Origin: Oceanobacillus senegalensis
GTDB taxonomy: Bacteria > Bacillota > Bacilli > Bacillales > Amphibacillaceae
DNA: 64,000 nt
NCBI RefSeq assembly: GCF_900176885.1
Contig: NZ_LT839648.1
Location: forward strand, 1,984,174 to 2,048,173
Reading direction: 5' to 3'
Part shown: piece after piece, positions 45,770-53,623 of the stretch
Position numbering within the stretch: position 1 is the first letter of the stretch
Layout: each line of letters opens with the position of its first letter
Notes under the pieces: model-generated
Databases searched by the model: none
What the model saw: the letters and a program-made list of their open reading frames with translations, nothing else
What the model was told of the DNA's origin: nothing
Translations under genes and position numbers: made by a program

Positions 45770-45970
45770 TAATAGTGGCGTATGTTGATTTCCGCAACGG
45801 ACAATCGCGGACCTTAGGGCATACTTTCAGCCGTCCTCCTGGGAAGCCTATTATTCTATTAATTAATATACAATCAAGTTGTAAGCTACAACAGCTGCAC
45901 AGGAAATACACGAAGAGGGGGCTAGAGCAGCCGCCTGGGGAAAGCTAGAATTTTCGCATTAATACGCATT
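45770..45970. repeat. Decayed family C repeat between divergent operons
   Basis: The right half has GGAAATACACGAAGAGGG and GGAAAGCTAGAATTTTCGC; the left half carries the inverse-type words GATTTCCGCAACGG and GGGCATACTTTC. Together they resemble two facing, degraded copies of the element at 34441-34610. The stretch has no gene and pushes apart the FNR-boxed promoters on either side. Confidence 0.5.
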
Positions 45971-46035
45971 CTCTTTCGATATAGAAGATAATAAGCAACA
46001 AAAAAGACAAAAAAGAACGATAATAAACGCCAATT

Positions 46036-46051
46036 TGTGATTTAAGTCACT
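46036..46051 (+). promoter_or_regulatory. FNR box upstream of the DUF2249/12-TM operon
   Basis: TGTGA-TTTAAG-TCACT, centred ~65 bases before the ATG at 46109. The distance to a -10 at about 46072-46078 fits class II activation. Confidence 0.8.
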
Positions 46052-46062
46052 ACAAATCTAAT

Positions 46063-46077
46063 TGATAATTATTATCA
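46063..46077 (+). promoter_or_regulatory. Fur-type 7-1-7 box overlapping the same promoter
   Basis: TGATAAT-T-ATTATCA is a perfect match to the 7-1-7 core bound by B. subtilis Fur-family regulators, with Fur-like rather than PerR-like outer bases. It lies 12 bases after the FNR box, where the -10 region should be, so binding would repress. AT-rich sequence makes chance matches possible, but a perfect dyad at a promoter is noteworthy. Confidence 0.6.
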
Positions 46078-46108
46078 TAAAGGTATTAAATATATCTGGA
46101 GGGATTAG

Positions 46109-46366
46109 ATGAATAAAAAAGAAATAGTCGAACTGGATGTGCGTGAAGATCTTAAATTAAAGCGTGAGCCCTTTGACAAAATCATGGGTACTGTTAAGAG
46201 CTTAAAGGAAGGCCAAGCATTTGTATTACATGCTCCGTTTAACCCTGTTCCATTACACAAAGTATTAGGTAGAAAAGGATTCGAACATGAAGCCGAAAAA
46301 GTAGAAAAGAAACATTGGAAAGTTACGTATACAAAGACAGGGAGGATAAAAGATGAAAATTATTGA
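46109..46366 (+). CDS. DUF2249 domain protein
   Basis: An 85-residue DUF2249 protein: ELDVREDLKLKREPFDKIMG, LKEGQAFVLHAPFNPVPLHK, HWKVTYTKTG. The HAPFNPVPLH turn corresponds to the H-D-P-x-P-L turn of the DUF2249 protein at 44909. GGAGGGATT precedes the ATG. It is the first gene of a four-gene operon whose frames overlap or nearly touch, under both an FNR and a Fur-type box. Confidence 0.8.
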   Translation: MNKKEIVELDVREDLKLKREPFDKIMGTVKSLKEGQAFVLHAPFNPVPLHKVLGRKGFEHEAEKVEKKHWKVTYTKTGRIKDENY

Positions 46367-46571
46367 TAACCGTGGGTTACAGCCACCTCAACCAATGATG
46401 AGAACATTAAAAACCCTTGAAAAAATGAAACCAGGGGAAACCCTGGCCATCATTAATGATCGTCGACCGATGTTTTTATATGAAGAACTAAATGAACTTG
46501 GTTATCAACATGAAACGGAGCCACAGGAAGATGGTAGCTTTAAGATAACGATTACAAAGTCTGGTGAGTAA
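46353..46571 (+). CDS. DUF2249 domain protein (second in tandem)
   Basis: A 72-residue DUF2249 protein: DNRGLQPPQPMMRTLKTLEK, GETLAIINDRRPMFLYEEL, FKITITKSGE. Its start overlaps the end of the first DUF2249 gene by 14 bases, with GGGAGGAT as SD. The two tandem proteins differ clearly in sequence, so a heteromer is possible. Function of the family is unknown. Confidence 0.8.
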   Translation: MKIIDNRGLQPPQPMMRTLKTLEKMKPGETLAIINDRRPMFLYEELNELGYQHETEPQEDGSFKITITKSGE

Positions 46572-46572
46572 C

Positions 46573-47811
46573 ATGATTCAAACTGACATAAAAAACGATA
46601 CATCCATTAAACTTCCATTAGCATTTATTTTATTTGCACTTTTCGCCTTTGTGATAGCTCAAGGGATTCTTTTATTTAATAGTACCCAGTTATTAACAGG
46701 GCAATTTCGAATTCCAGAAATATGGATGAGTGCCCATTTTCTACTACTAGGTTTTGCCGTTATGGTTGCAATGGGGGCCATGTATCAACTAGTTCCCGTT
46801 ACTTTTTTAACTCCAATATGGAACCCATTTTTTGGGATTATTCAATTTATCGTTACATCTGTAGGAATAAGCTCATTATCTATTCTTCTAGGTATAAAAC
46901 CAAACTACGCTATTTATGGAGGCGTGCTTGCGGTTCTTGGTATCATCATGTTTGTCATACAAATGATAATGACATTACGAAGCCAAAAGGAAAAAAGCAT
47001 ATTATCTAAGTTTATTGGTACAGCAATAATCTGCTTCTTTCTTACCATTGTTGCTGGACTTTTATTAGCTGGAAATATAGCGTTTGGCGGAGTCAACTAT
47101 TATTATACAATTCTTAAATCGCATATTGTTCTCGGTATTGGCGGATGGTTCACCTTATTAATCTTTGGATTTTCTTATAAACTCATCCCCATGTTTAGCC
47201 TTTCCCATGGTTTTTCAATGAAATGGGCAAAGTCTTCCTTTGTAACTTATATAGGTGGAATCATCATTGTTTTATTCTCTTTTTGGACAAATACTCTTTT
47301 ACTGGGTATGACTGGATGGTTGTTTTTATTTATTGGGTTTACCCTTTTCATTCTTGATATAAAAGAAATACTAAGGAAACGAATAAAGAAAAAACTTGAC
47401 AAGTCCTTTAGCTTCTCTCTTTTTGCTATATTAATTGGGTGGATCACCCATATTCTTGCCATTCCACTAAGTTTATTTCAACTGTCTAATCTATGGGGAT
47501 GGCTAATCTACCTGTATATAATGGGATGGATTATATTCAGTATTTTAGGGTACCTTTATAAAATTGTTCCATTCCTATGGTGGACACATAAATACTCAGA
47601 AAGAATAGGTAAAGAAAAAGTTCCAACCATGAAGGATATGATGAGCGAGAAACTTGGAAGTATATTATTTTGCTTATTTACTATTGGTGTGATTGGAAGC
47701 ATTTTTAGTGCTTTATTTCATTTTAACCATGGTTTTGTTATTACCCAAGGTGTATTAACTGCAACTTCAATAGGTTATTGTTTTTCGATTATTCGAGTAT
47801 TATATCATTAA
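46573..47811 (+). CDS. Twelve-helix membrane protein, heme-copper/NnrS-like by pattern
   Basis: A 412-residue protein with about 12 membrane helices. Histidines occur in or near helices (SAHFLLLGF, LKSHIVLGIGGWF, ITHILAI, WWTHKYS, FHFNHGFV). A phrase of the type Y-[KQ]-[LI]-[VI]-P repeats three times (AMYQLVPV, FSYKLIPM, YLYKIVPF), as in subunit I-like proteins and NnrS. I infer heme or copper binding and a role in NO or nitrite chemistry, but cannot prove family. A GTG nine bases upstream is in frame; GGTGA favours the ATG at 46573, right after the DUF2249 stop. Confidence 0.65.
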   Translation: MIQTDIKNDTSIKLPLAFILFALFAFVIAQGILLFNSTQLLTGQFRIPEIWMSAHFLLLGFAVMVAMGAMYQLVPVTFLTPIWNPFFGIIQFIVTSVGISSLSILLGIKPNYAIYGGVLAVLGIIMFVIQMIMTLRSQKEKSILSKFIGTAIICFFLTIVAGLLLAGNIAFGGVNYYYTILKSHIVLGIGGWFTLLIFGFSYKLIPMFSLSHGFSMKWAKSSFVTYIGGIIIVLFSFWTNTLLLGMTGWLFLFIGFTLFILDIKEILRKRIKKKLDKSFSFSLFAILIGWITHILAIPLSLFQLSNLWGWLIYLYIMGWIIFSILGYLYKIVPFLWWTHKYSERIGKEKVPTMKDMMSEKLGSILFCLFTIGVIGSIFSALFHFNHGFVITQGVLTATSIGYCFSIIRVLYH

Positions 47812-47828
47812 TAGGAGGTTACTACGAA

Positions 47829-48128
47829 ATGTCTATGAAATTAATGGTGCAAGAGGCCTTGCATGAAGTAATTGATCCTGAATTAGGCGTTAACATTGTC
47901 GATTTAGGGCTTGTATATAAAATTGAAGTGGATAACAATAATAACATTACCATAACGATGACTTTAACCACTCCAGGTTGTCCAATGCATGATAGTATAG
48001 CAAATGGGGTAAAGCATCGACTAGGATTAATTGATAAAATTGGAAATATCCAAGTAGATATCGTATGGGAGCCGGCATGGAGCCCGGACAAAATGAGTAA
48101 TCGTGCAAAGGAAATGTTATGGAGCTAA
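47829..48128 (+). CDS. DUF59/MIP18-family metal-sulfur cluster assembly protein
   Basis: A 99-residue DUF59 protein: EALHEVIDPELGVNIVDLGL, TMTLTTPGCPMHDSIANGV (with the conserved Cys), VDIVWEPAWSPDKMSNRAKE. This is the PaaD/SufT-like fold that helps Fe-S cluster maturation. AGGAGGTT fits the ATG at 47829; the longer frame would start inside the 12-TM gene. As last gene of the DUF2249/12-TM operon it may mature a metal site in a partner of that operon. Confidence 0.85.
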   Translation: MSMKLMVQEALHEVIDPELGVNIVDLGLVYKIEVDNNNNITITMTLTTPGCPMHDSIANGVKHRLGLIDKIGNIQVDIVWEPAWSPDKMSNRAKEMLWS

Positions 48129-48141
48129 ACAATAATCATTC

Positions 48142-48218
48142 CCTCGATGAAGGTTCTTAATTTGGATAACATTACGATAAAGCTTTTACGAAACATCCTT
48201 CATAAAGGGAATTTACTT
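48142..48218 (+). terminator. Large imperfect hairpin after the DUF59 gene
   Basis: CCCTCGATGAAGG pairs with CCTTCATAAAGGG (two mismatches) around a long loop, followed by AATTTACTTTTTTC. A plausible terminator for the four-gene operon. Confidence 0.55.
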
Positions 48219-48261
48219 TTTTCAATAAGAAACAATCCTTCCACTATATTCCACTTATGAT

Positions 48262-48275
48262 ATGATTTTTATCAA
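48262..48275 (+). promoter_or_regulatory. TTGAT-type Crp/Fnr box upstream of the second regulator
   Basis: ATGAT-TTTT-ATCAA, one base from the E. coli-type FNR/DNR dyad TTGAT-N4-ATCAA. It lies ~75 bases before the regulator's ATG. It differs from the TGTGA-type boxes elsewhere and fits the Glu-x-x-Ser-Arg recognition helix of the protein encoded downstream, which suggests autoregulation. Confidence 0.55.
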
Positions 48276-48342
48276 ATCCCTAGTCCGGTATTCATGATAA
48301 CATGTATAATGGACTAAATACGGTGTGGAAAGGATGACACTT

Positions 48343-49035
48343 ATGTATCCGGAATCGGTTAAGAAATTATTGCAACGTTTTCCTTTGTTTAAAAGTTTAA
48401 CAGACTTTGAAATAGATCCAATTGTTAGCCTAGCTAAAAATCGAACCTATCGTCAAGGAACACATATTTTTATGCAAGGCGATCCTTTGACAAATGTTTA
48501 TTTTATTCATTCTGGTAAGGTGAAAATTTACAGAACTGACTTTCAAGGGAAAGAGCAAATTATTAATGTGCTAAATAATGGAGAAATGTTTCCCCATCAA
48601 GGATTTTTCCGCAATGATGACTACCCAGCACATGCACAGGTTCTTGAAGATGCCGTATTAATATATATACCTATCCATTTGTTTGAGGACTTCCTAATCA
48701 ATAATCCGGAAGTAAGTATTAAAATTTTCCGTGTTTTAGGAGATAAAATTGTTGACTTACAAAATCGATTAGAGGAAAAAATTCTACGTAATACGTATGA
48801 GCAAATTATATTACTTTTAATCCGCTTGAGTAAAAAACATGGAAATATAGATGCTAATGAAAAAATTACGTTAACAACGCATTTTACAAACAGAGAATTG
48901 GCAAATATGATTGGCTCCAGTCGAGAGACCATTAGTAGAACGTTAACTCGGTTAAAGAAAAAGGAATTGGTTATGACAGGTCGTGATGGTAATATGATAC
49001 TTGATACCAAAGGATTAAAGGAAGAATTGTTTTAA
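48343..49035 (+). CDS. Crp/Fnr-family regulator without cysteines
   Basis: A 230-residue regulator: effector barrel (FPLFKSLTDFEIDPIVSLAK, QGDPLTNVYFIHSGKVKIY, residues ~8-120), dimer helix, and HTH FTNRELANMIGSSRETISRTLTRL. It has no Cys at all, so it cannot hold an Fe-S cluster like the Fnr at 19785. The recognition helix R-E-T-I-S-R is like that of E. coli FNR and DNR/NnrR proteins. It may sense heme-NO, redox or a ligand; this is inference. Upstream GTG and ATG codons are in frame, but AAAGG best serves the ATG at 48343. Confidence 0.85.
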   Translation: MYPESVKKLLQRFPLFKSLTDFEIDPIVSLAKNRTYRQGTHIFMQGDPLTNVYFIHSGKVKIYRTDFQGKEQIINVLNNGEMFPHQGFFRNDDYPAHAQVLEDAVLIYIPIHLFEDFLINNPEVSIKIFRVLGDKIVDLQNRLEEKILRNTYEQIILLLIRLSKKHGNIDANEKITLTTHFTNRELANMIGSSRETISRTLTRLKKKELVMTGRDGNMILDTKGLKEELF

Positions 49036-49070
49036 ATGGATCGTAACGTAAGTGAAGAAGAATGATAATA

Positions 49071-49107
49071 GAGGAGAATGTTCCTATTTTGGAGCATCCT
49101 CTTTTTA
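49071..49107 (+). terminator. Terminator after the cysteine-free Crp/Fnr gene
   Basis: GAGGA-GAA-TGTTCC pairs with GGAGCA-TCCTC around TATTTT, with a small internal loop, followed by TTTTTATTTTG. Confidence 0.8.
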
Positions 49108-49123
49108 TTTTGTATATTACTTA

Positions 49124-49819
49124 CTAATGAATATAATCATCTTTATTATCAATATATAATGAACCATCCTTTTGAACTTCTGCATAGAAAACCTCAGAAA
49201 GATTATGAATACCTTGTTGTTCTAACTGCTTATCCAACCATTGTTGATCAAGGTTTATTTTAGAAAGATTCTTCCTTAGAACTTTGCCATCTGAAATAAC
49301 TTGTATCGTATTAGAATAAATATTAGATGCCGAATTCATATTCATATCTTCTCTTGTTATCGGCTTCTTTTCATGTTTTAAGTTGACAGAAAGATTGCCG
49401 TTTGTTTCAAAAATAGCAAAATCTACATCCGATACAGAAAACACCTGATTTTTACGTAATAACGAAATAAGAGAATCTACATCTAGTCGTGCCTTACGTA
49501 AGGCGTTTTCCATGATTTTGCCATCCTTCACAACAATGATTGGCTGTCCGGTCGTAACTTTTCGTGCAACCTTCGACTTAATATCTATGATACCTAAAAT
49601 GACGGTAATAGCACCCCATCCTACTAATGCTAAAACTCCATTAAGAATACTTAAATTTTGACTTGTTACGAATGACCCCGATATGGAACCAATGGCAATA
49701 GCGGAAACAAAATTAAAAAATGTCATCTGACTAATTTCTTTCCTACCCATGATTCTTGCCATTAAAAACAATACGAAAAATGAAATGAAAACCCTTAGTA
49801 ATAATTCCATTACACTCAT
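49124..49819 (-). CDS. DUF421 family membrane protein (YetF/YdfR-like)
   Basis: A 231-residue protein with three N-terminal membrane helices (FISFFVLFLMARIMGRKEISQM, then GSISGSFV.., GWGAITVILGI) and a cytoplasmic C-terminal domain in two parts (QPIIVVKDGKIMENALRKAR, FETNGNLSVNLKHEKKPI). This is the standard DUF421 plan. Some members are induced in sporulation; function is unknown. The SD is weak (GAGGCTTGACAT). Monocistronic and convergent to the Crp/Fnr gene. Confidence 0.85.
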   Translation of the reverse strand: MSVMELLLRVFISFFVLFLMARIMGRKEISQMTFFNFVSAIAIGSISGSFVTSQNLSILNGVLALVGWGAITVILGIIDIKSKVARKVTTGQPIIVVKDGKIMENALRKARLDVDSLISLLRKNQVFSVSDVDFAIFETNGNLSVNLKHEKKPITREDMNMNSASNIYSNTIQVISDGKVLRKNLSKINLDQQWLDKQLEQQGIHNLSEVFYAEVQKDGSLYIDNKDDYIH

Positions 49820-49885
49820 ATGTCAAGCCTCTTCCTTTTTCTTTATAGTGTTCGTGAACGAATAAAATTTATACTTAAATCAAAA

Positions 49886-49916
49886 AAGGGATATCCCTTA
49901 AAGGAAATCCCTAACA
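49886..49916 (-). terminator. Terminator of the ba3-like/SCO operon
   Basis: AGGGAT and ATCCCT arms form a short stem, with the inner AAGGGATATCCCTT, followed on the minus strand by TTTTTGATTT. It closes the operon after the gene ending at 49921. Confidence 0.6.
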
Positions 49917-49920
49917 AAGT

Positions 49921-50484
49921 TTACTCCATTTCATAGTCCTCGGGGTGGATAAAAAGACTTTGAATGAAATAAATCATGATACATAAACCTGTTAATAAAA
50001 AGGTCCATCCTAAAGCTTTCTGCTCAGTAACTAGATAATTATTACAGAGCTGGACTGGGGATGCAATATATAACCAGCCTAACACAATGGATAATAGGCT
50101 TAAAATGACAAACACTGTATTTTTTCCAAATTTCGTTAATTTCCCCCAACTATCGCGTAAAGGAATACCTGCCAAAAATGGTAAACTAATAAACTTAAAA
50201 AGCTCAACGGCCGGAATGGTTAAAGCTTCATCCATCGTACGTGGAATCATCCAATAAATAACAATAATCATAAATAGCATAATTCCTGGTAATCCGTTTT
50301 GATTCCAATTCACAAAAAATCCGGGGAATTTTTGCTTGAGGTATGGCGTAAAGAGCATACCAGCTATAACTAATAAAGGCATCTGCATATGCATATGAAC
50401 AACCATGATGGATTCTGACATCGTAACAACTGGTGGGAGCATCATAAATAAATATAGTACAAATCCATATTTAGCTTGTTTCAT
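49921..50484 (-). CDS. Five-helix membrane protein linked to the ba3-like operon
   Basis: A 187-residue protein with five membrane helices. A His/Met cluster in the first third (SIMVVHMHMQMPLLVIAGML) could bind copper. Its ATG overlaps the stop of the SCO gene by one base (TAATG), so both are made together. I do not recognise a named family; a copper-delivery or assembly role for the heme-copper enzyme is inferred from position and the HMHMQM motif. Confidence 0.7.
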   Translation of the reverse strand: MKQAKYGFVLYLFMMLPPVVTMSESIMVVHMHMQMPLLVIAGMLFTPYLKQKFPGFFVNWNQNGLPGIMLFMIIVIYWMIPRTMDEALTIPAVELFKFISLPFLAGIPLRDSWGKLTKFGKNTVFVILSLLSIVLGWLYIASPVQLCNNYLVTEQKALGWTFLLTGLCIMIYFIQSLFIHPEDYEME

Positions 50485-51116
50485 TATATGTCACCAGCCT
50501 TTGAGTCGAGAATAGAAATAACTCGATTTGCAGCTTGATCAATTTCCTGATAATCCATTACATCTACTAATACTCCTTCTGGATTTACTAAATAAAAAGC
50601 AGAATTATGGGTGAAATTTCCATTATTATCTGGAATAACGATTACACCAAATTCATCCAATAACTGGTCCAACTCTTTTTGGTCTGGAATTCTAGCCATT
50701 CGCCATGTCTCCCCATCCGCATTAAAATAATATCGATATTTTTCTAATGTCGCTGGGTCATCGTTTTCTGGATCAAAGCTAATACTTAAGAAAATAATGT
50801 CCTCCCCAATATACTCTTTGGGAACCTGATTATATACTTGTGCAAGATTCATCTCTAATTCCGGACAAACGTCGGTACATGCTGTATAAATAAAGGTTAA
50901 CATAACGTATTTTCCCTCAAATTCTGAAAAAGGGTAAACCCGTTCCTTACTATCCTCTAATGTAACTTCCGGAAATGTTGGTGATTCTTCCATAAGCTTC
51001 ATTGTTCTCGCTGTTTCTGCCGTAAAGGCCCGAAATCCATCTGTACCAATAAAGAATAGCACTATGCCAAACGTGATAACAATGATTAATGATACTGTAT
51101 TTTTATTCCTGATCAT
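50484..51116 (-). CDS. SCO1/SenC-type copper chaperone
   Basis: A 210-residue protein with an N-terminal membrane anchor (residues ~8-24) and a thioredoxin-like domain. The copper-binding motif C80-x3-C84 (YTACTDVCPELEMN) and the distal His in NGNFTHNSAFYLV are present. SCO proteins load the CuA site of subunit II. It lies downstream of the subunit I gene in the same direction, separated by a hairpin that may lower its expression. Confidence 0.92.
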   Translation of the reverse strand: MIRNKNTVSLIIVITFGIVLFFIGTDGFRAFTAETARTMKLMEESPTFPEVTLEDSKERVYPFSEFEGKYVMLTFIYTACTDVCPELEMNLAQVYNQVPKEYIGEDIIFLSISFDPENDDPATLEKYRYYFNADGETWRMARIPDQKELDQLLDEFGVIVIPDNNGNFTHNSAFYLVNPEGVLVDVMDYQEIDQAANRVISILDSKAGDI

Positions 51117-51148
51117 ACAATCACGTCCTACAATCTTTTTTATTTTAA

Positions 51149-51190
51149 AATCAAAGAGATAGCCAAGCAGACTATCCCTATTTGATTTTA
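51149..51190 (-). terminator. Hairpin between subunit I and SCO genes
   Basis: AAAATCAAA..GGGATAG pairs with CTATCTC..TTTGATTTT around TCTGCTTGG; on the minus strand it is followed by AAAATAAAA. The U-tract is part of the stem. It may terminate or attenuate before SCO. Confidence 0.7.
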
Positions 51191-51243
51191 ATAATTTTAT
51201 TTTATTTTACTTGCTAAACTGTTTCTTGCTTTCGCTTTTATAC

Positions 51244-52917
51244 CTACCATGTTCTAAATGGTGGTGATCCTGGGACATTGATTATTTCTGTTAGTGGTAC
51301 GACATAGCCCATTGCTACTGTTAGCAGTAATAGAACGATAATAAGTCCCCATCTTTCTGTCCATTTAGGTGTAGGTTGTGCATTTAATTCAGGTGCTGCA
51401 ATTGGAAATTCTGTATGTCCTCTCGGTGCTAGGAACATGAGATAGAATACGATATATACCATGAGTAACACACCGATAATTAAGAATGTTCCTCCGATTG
51501 CTAAGAAAATTAATAATGGATCCCAGCTTAATGCTGTTGCACTATCACCATAAGTTGTAAAAGATGTTCTTCTTGGTGAACCTAGAAGTCCCACAAAATG
51601 CATTGAGCCAGACATAAATATCATACCAATCGTCCAGAAAGCAGTTTGTACTAGACCAATTTTATTGATTTGTGGGGTAAATTGACGTTTTGACAAATGA
51701 GGGATTAACCAGTAAGCAATCCCAAAGAATGTTAATGCTACTGTAACTCCAAGCGTTAGGTGGAAGTGTCCAACAATCCACAGTGAATTATGAACCACTT
51801 GGTTTAATTGGTTATTTGTCTGTGCAATTCCACCTGCCCCAGCAGGGATGAATGCTACCATGGCAATGAATGGTGCTAGGAAACGAACATCTCCCCATGG
51901 TAATTTCTTAAACCAACCTAATAATCCTTTTCCACCTTTTCTTCTGCCCGCACGTTCAAATACTGCAAACATGGCAAATGCAGTCATCATAGATGGGAAA
52001 CCAATAGCTAGACTCATGAACACATGGATGTATTTCCAACCTTCTGTTATACCTGGGTCAATGATTTGGTGGTGGAATCCACCAGGAATATTTAGAATAA
52101 CTAGTAGGATGACAACCAATCGTGTTAATGCATCACTAAATAATTTTCCGCCGATAATTTTTGGTACAGCAACGTACCATGCAGAAATGGCAGTTAAATA
52201 CCAAATATTTACGAGTGTATGACCGAAACTCCAGAATAACGTACGACTTAACATTACATTTATAGTTTCTGTCCATCCAAAAGCCCAAGGAATTAACATT
52301 AATACCTCAACCGTTACCCCAATACTTCCAAATACCAGCATTACGAATACTCCGGTCGCAAAGAAAGCTAACAACGGTATATGCTGACCTTTATGATTTT
52401 TTCTCCAGTTAGCAACATTGATAAACGCTCCGAATGCTGCAATCCAAATTCCAACTACTAAAAATACCAAACCAATATAGAACCACGGTGATGCTTGCAT
52501 TGGTGGGTAGAATGTATACATAACTGAAGCATTACCTAAGATAACCTGAGTAGCTACAAAGACTACACCAACAACCATGGAGAAGAATGCTATCCAACCC
52601 ATCTTTCTTACCTTAGGAAGAAGTCCACCTAATGTATGAGAAAGTGAAGCATAGAAATATCCAACAGTAAATGTTGTCGTAAATACTAAAACTAGTAAAA
52701 TACCATGTGTTGTCAGTGTTTGATAGTAATCAAACCATGATGGTAATTCCATCAGCCCTGCACGATTTAAACCTTGAAATAGTCCTAAAAATCCGCCAAT
52801 TAATAATGCTATAAATGAAACCGTAAAATAGGTTAATGATAATCGTGCATCCTGAGGGTTTACACCTAACGCTTTTTCAACCTTATCATTAAATGGTATT
52901 TTCTCAGCTAAATCCAT
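51244..52917 (-). CDS. ba3-like heme-copper subunit I with Tyr-to-Asn change, candidate CuA nitric oxide reductase
   Basis: A 557-residue B-type heme-copper subunit with about 13 helices. All six His ligands are seen: His71, His384, His386 (hemes) and His233, His282, His283 (CuB); from memory they fall on, or within one of, T. thermophilus ba3 numbers. The oxidase Tyr at position 237 is Asn here: W-S-F-G-H-T-L-V-N-I-W, codon AAT at 52207-52209. Tyr248, Ser309 and Thr312 of the K path are kept; position 244 is Ile. Loss of the cross-linked Tyr is a mark of NO reductases such as CuA-NOR of B. azotoformans. NO reduction is inference; usual annotation would be ba3 oxidase. AGGAGGG precedes the ATG. 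Confidence 0.85.
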   Translation of the reverse strand: MDLAEKIPFNDKVEKALGVNPQDARLSLTYFTVSFIALLIGGFLGLFQGLNRAGLMELPSWFDYYQTLTTHGILLVLVFTTTFTVGYFYASLSHTLGGLLPKVRKMGWIAFFSMVVGVVFVATQVILGNASVMYTFYPPMQASPWFYIGLVFLVVGIWIAAFGAFINVANWRKNHKGQHIPLLAFFATGVFVMLVFGSIGVTVEVLMLIPWAFGWTETINVMLSRTLFWSFGHTLVNIWYLTAISAWYVAVPKIIGGKLFSDALTRLVVILLVILNIPGGFHHQIIDPGITEGWKYIHVFMSLAIGFPSMMTAFAMFAVFERAGRRKGGKGLLGWFKKLPWGDVRFLAPFIAMVAFIPAGAGGIAQTNNQLNQVVHNSLWIVGHFHLTLGVTVALTFFGIAYWLIPHLSKRQFTPQINKIGLVQTAFWTIGMIFMSGSMHFVGLLGSPRRTSFTTYGDSATALSWDPLLIFLAIGGTFLIIGVLLMVYIVFYLMFLAPRGHTEFPIAAPELNAQPTPKWTERWGLIIVLLLLTVAMGYVVPLTEIINVPGSPPFRTW

Positions 52918-52931
52918 TTAATTTCCCTCCT

Positions 52932-53399
52932 TTATTTCACAGTAATGGTGGTAGCCATCACTTGGTGCCCTGCACCACAGTATTCATTACAGATAACTAA
53001 ATATTCTCCAGGCTCATCAAATGTCTGTGAAATTCGTTGTACATGTCCTGGTGTTACCATTGCATTTATGTTTGTACCAGGAACTTGAAAACCATGGACG
53101 ACATCTTTAGAAGTCATCGTAAAATGAACCTCAGATCCTACAGGTATTTCAATTTCATTTGGAGTAAAACTAAAGGCTTGAAGTGTCATAACGACCTCAT
53201 ATTCATTTTCTCCTACTTCAAAAACTCCTGGATTATCAAACGGTGCAGTTTCATCTACTTTCTGTGGGTCAATTGTTTCCATTCCACTTGGCGGTGCCAT
53301 CCCGTGAGCAAATGCTTGATAACCAGTAACAGCCATGGATAATACAATGATGGCAACACCAAAAATTAACCAAATCTCTTCGGCACGATGCATTTTCAT
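52932..53399 (-). CDS. Subunit II with intact CuA site
   Basis: A 155-residue protein: one N-terminal membrane helix (~8-27) and a CuA cupredoxin domain. Ligands His102 (DVVHGFQV), Cys137, Cys141, His145 and Met148 (ICNEYCGAGHQVM) are complete. It takes electrons from a c-type cytochrome and passes them to subunit I. AAGGAGGG precedes the ATG; 14 bases separate it from the subunit I gene. CbaB of ba3 oxidases and the CuA subunit of CuA-NOR have the same plan, so this gene does not by itself tell them apart. Confidence 0.93.
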   Translation of the reverse strand: MKMHRAEEIWLIFGVAIIVLSMAVTGYQAFAHGMAPPSGMETIDPQKVDETAPFDNPGVFEVGENEYEVVMTLQAFSFTPNEIEIPVGSEVHFTMTSKDVVHGFQVPGTNINAMVTPGHVQRISQTFDEPGEYLVICNEYCGAGHQVMATTITVK

Positions 53400-53412
53400 A
53401 ATAAAACCCTCC

Positions 53413-53565
53413 TTAAATTCTAATCATATAAAGTACAAGAAGTAACAAAATACAAGCGACAATCGTTCCTCCAACAAAAACGACAGAAGAAAATAATGCT
53501 CCCTTTAGAGAATGTTCTTCCTCATTGACATTTTTTTCTGAGATAATGCCTTTATTTGATTCCAT
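53413..53565 (-). CDS. Subunit IIa (small single-helix subunit of B-type heme-copper enzymes)
   Basis: A 50-residue protein: charged N-terminal half (MESNKGIISEKNVNEEEHSL) and one C-terminal helix (ALFSSVVFVGGTIVACILLL). This is the CoxIIa/COX2A layout of ba3-type enzymes, and it is found directly before subunit II. GGGAGGG precedes the ATG at 53565. First gene of the operon. Confidence 0.85.
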   Translation of the reverse strand: MESNKGIISEKNVNEEEHSLKGALFSSVVFVGGTIVACILLLLVLYMIRI

Positions 53566-53623
53566 TCCTAACCCTCCCTTGTATCTTTCATACTTTTATT
53601 TTAGTGGATATAAAAATAAATTA

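Noticed and set aside
51244-52917. Plain annotation as ba3-type oxygen reductase
   Set aside because: The active-site Tyr is Asn while all metal ligands remain and an FNR-like box precedes the operon. I keep the oxidase reading only as the alternative.
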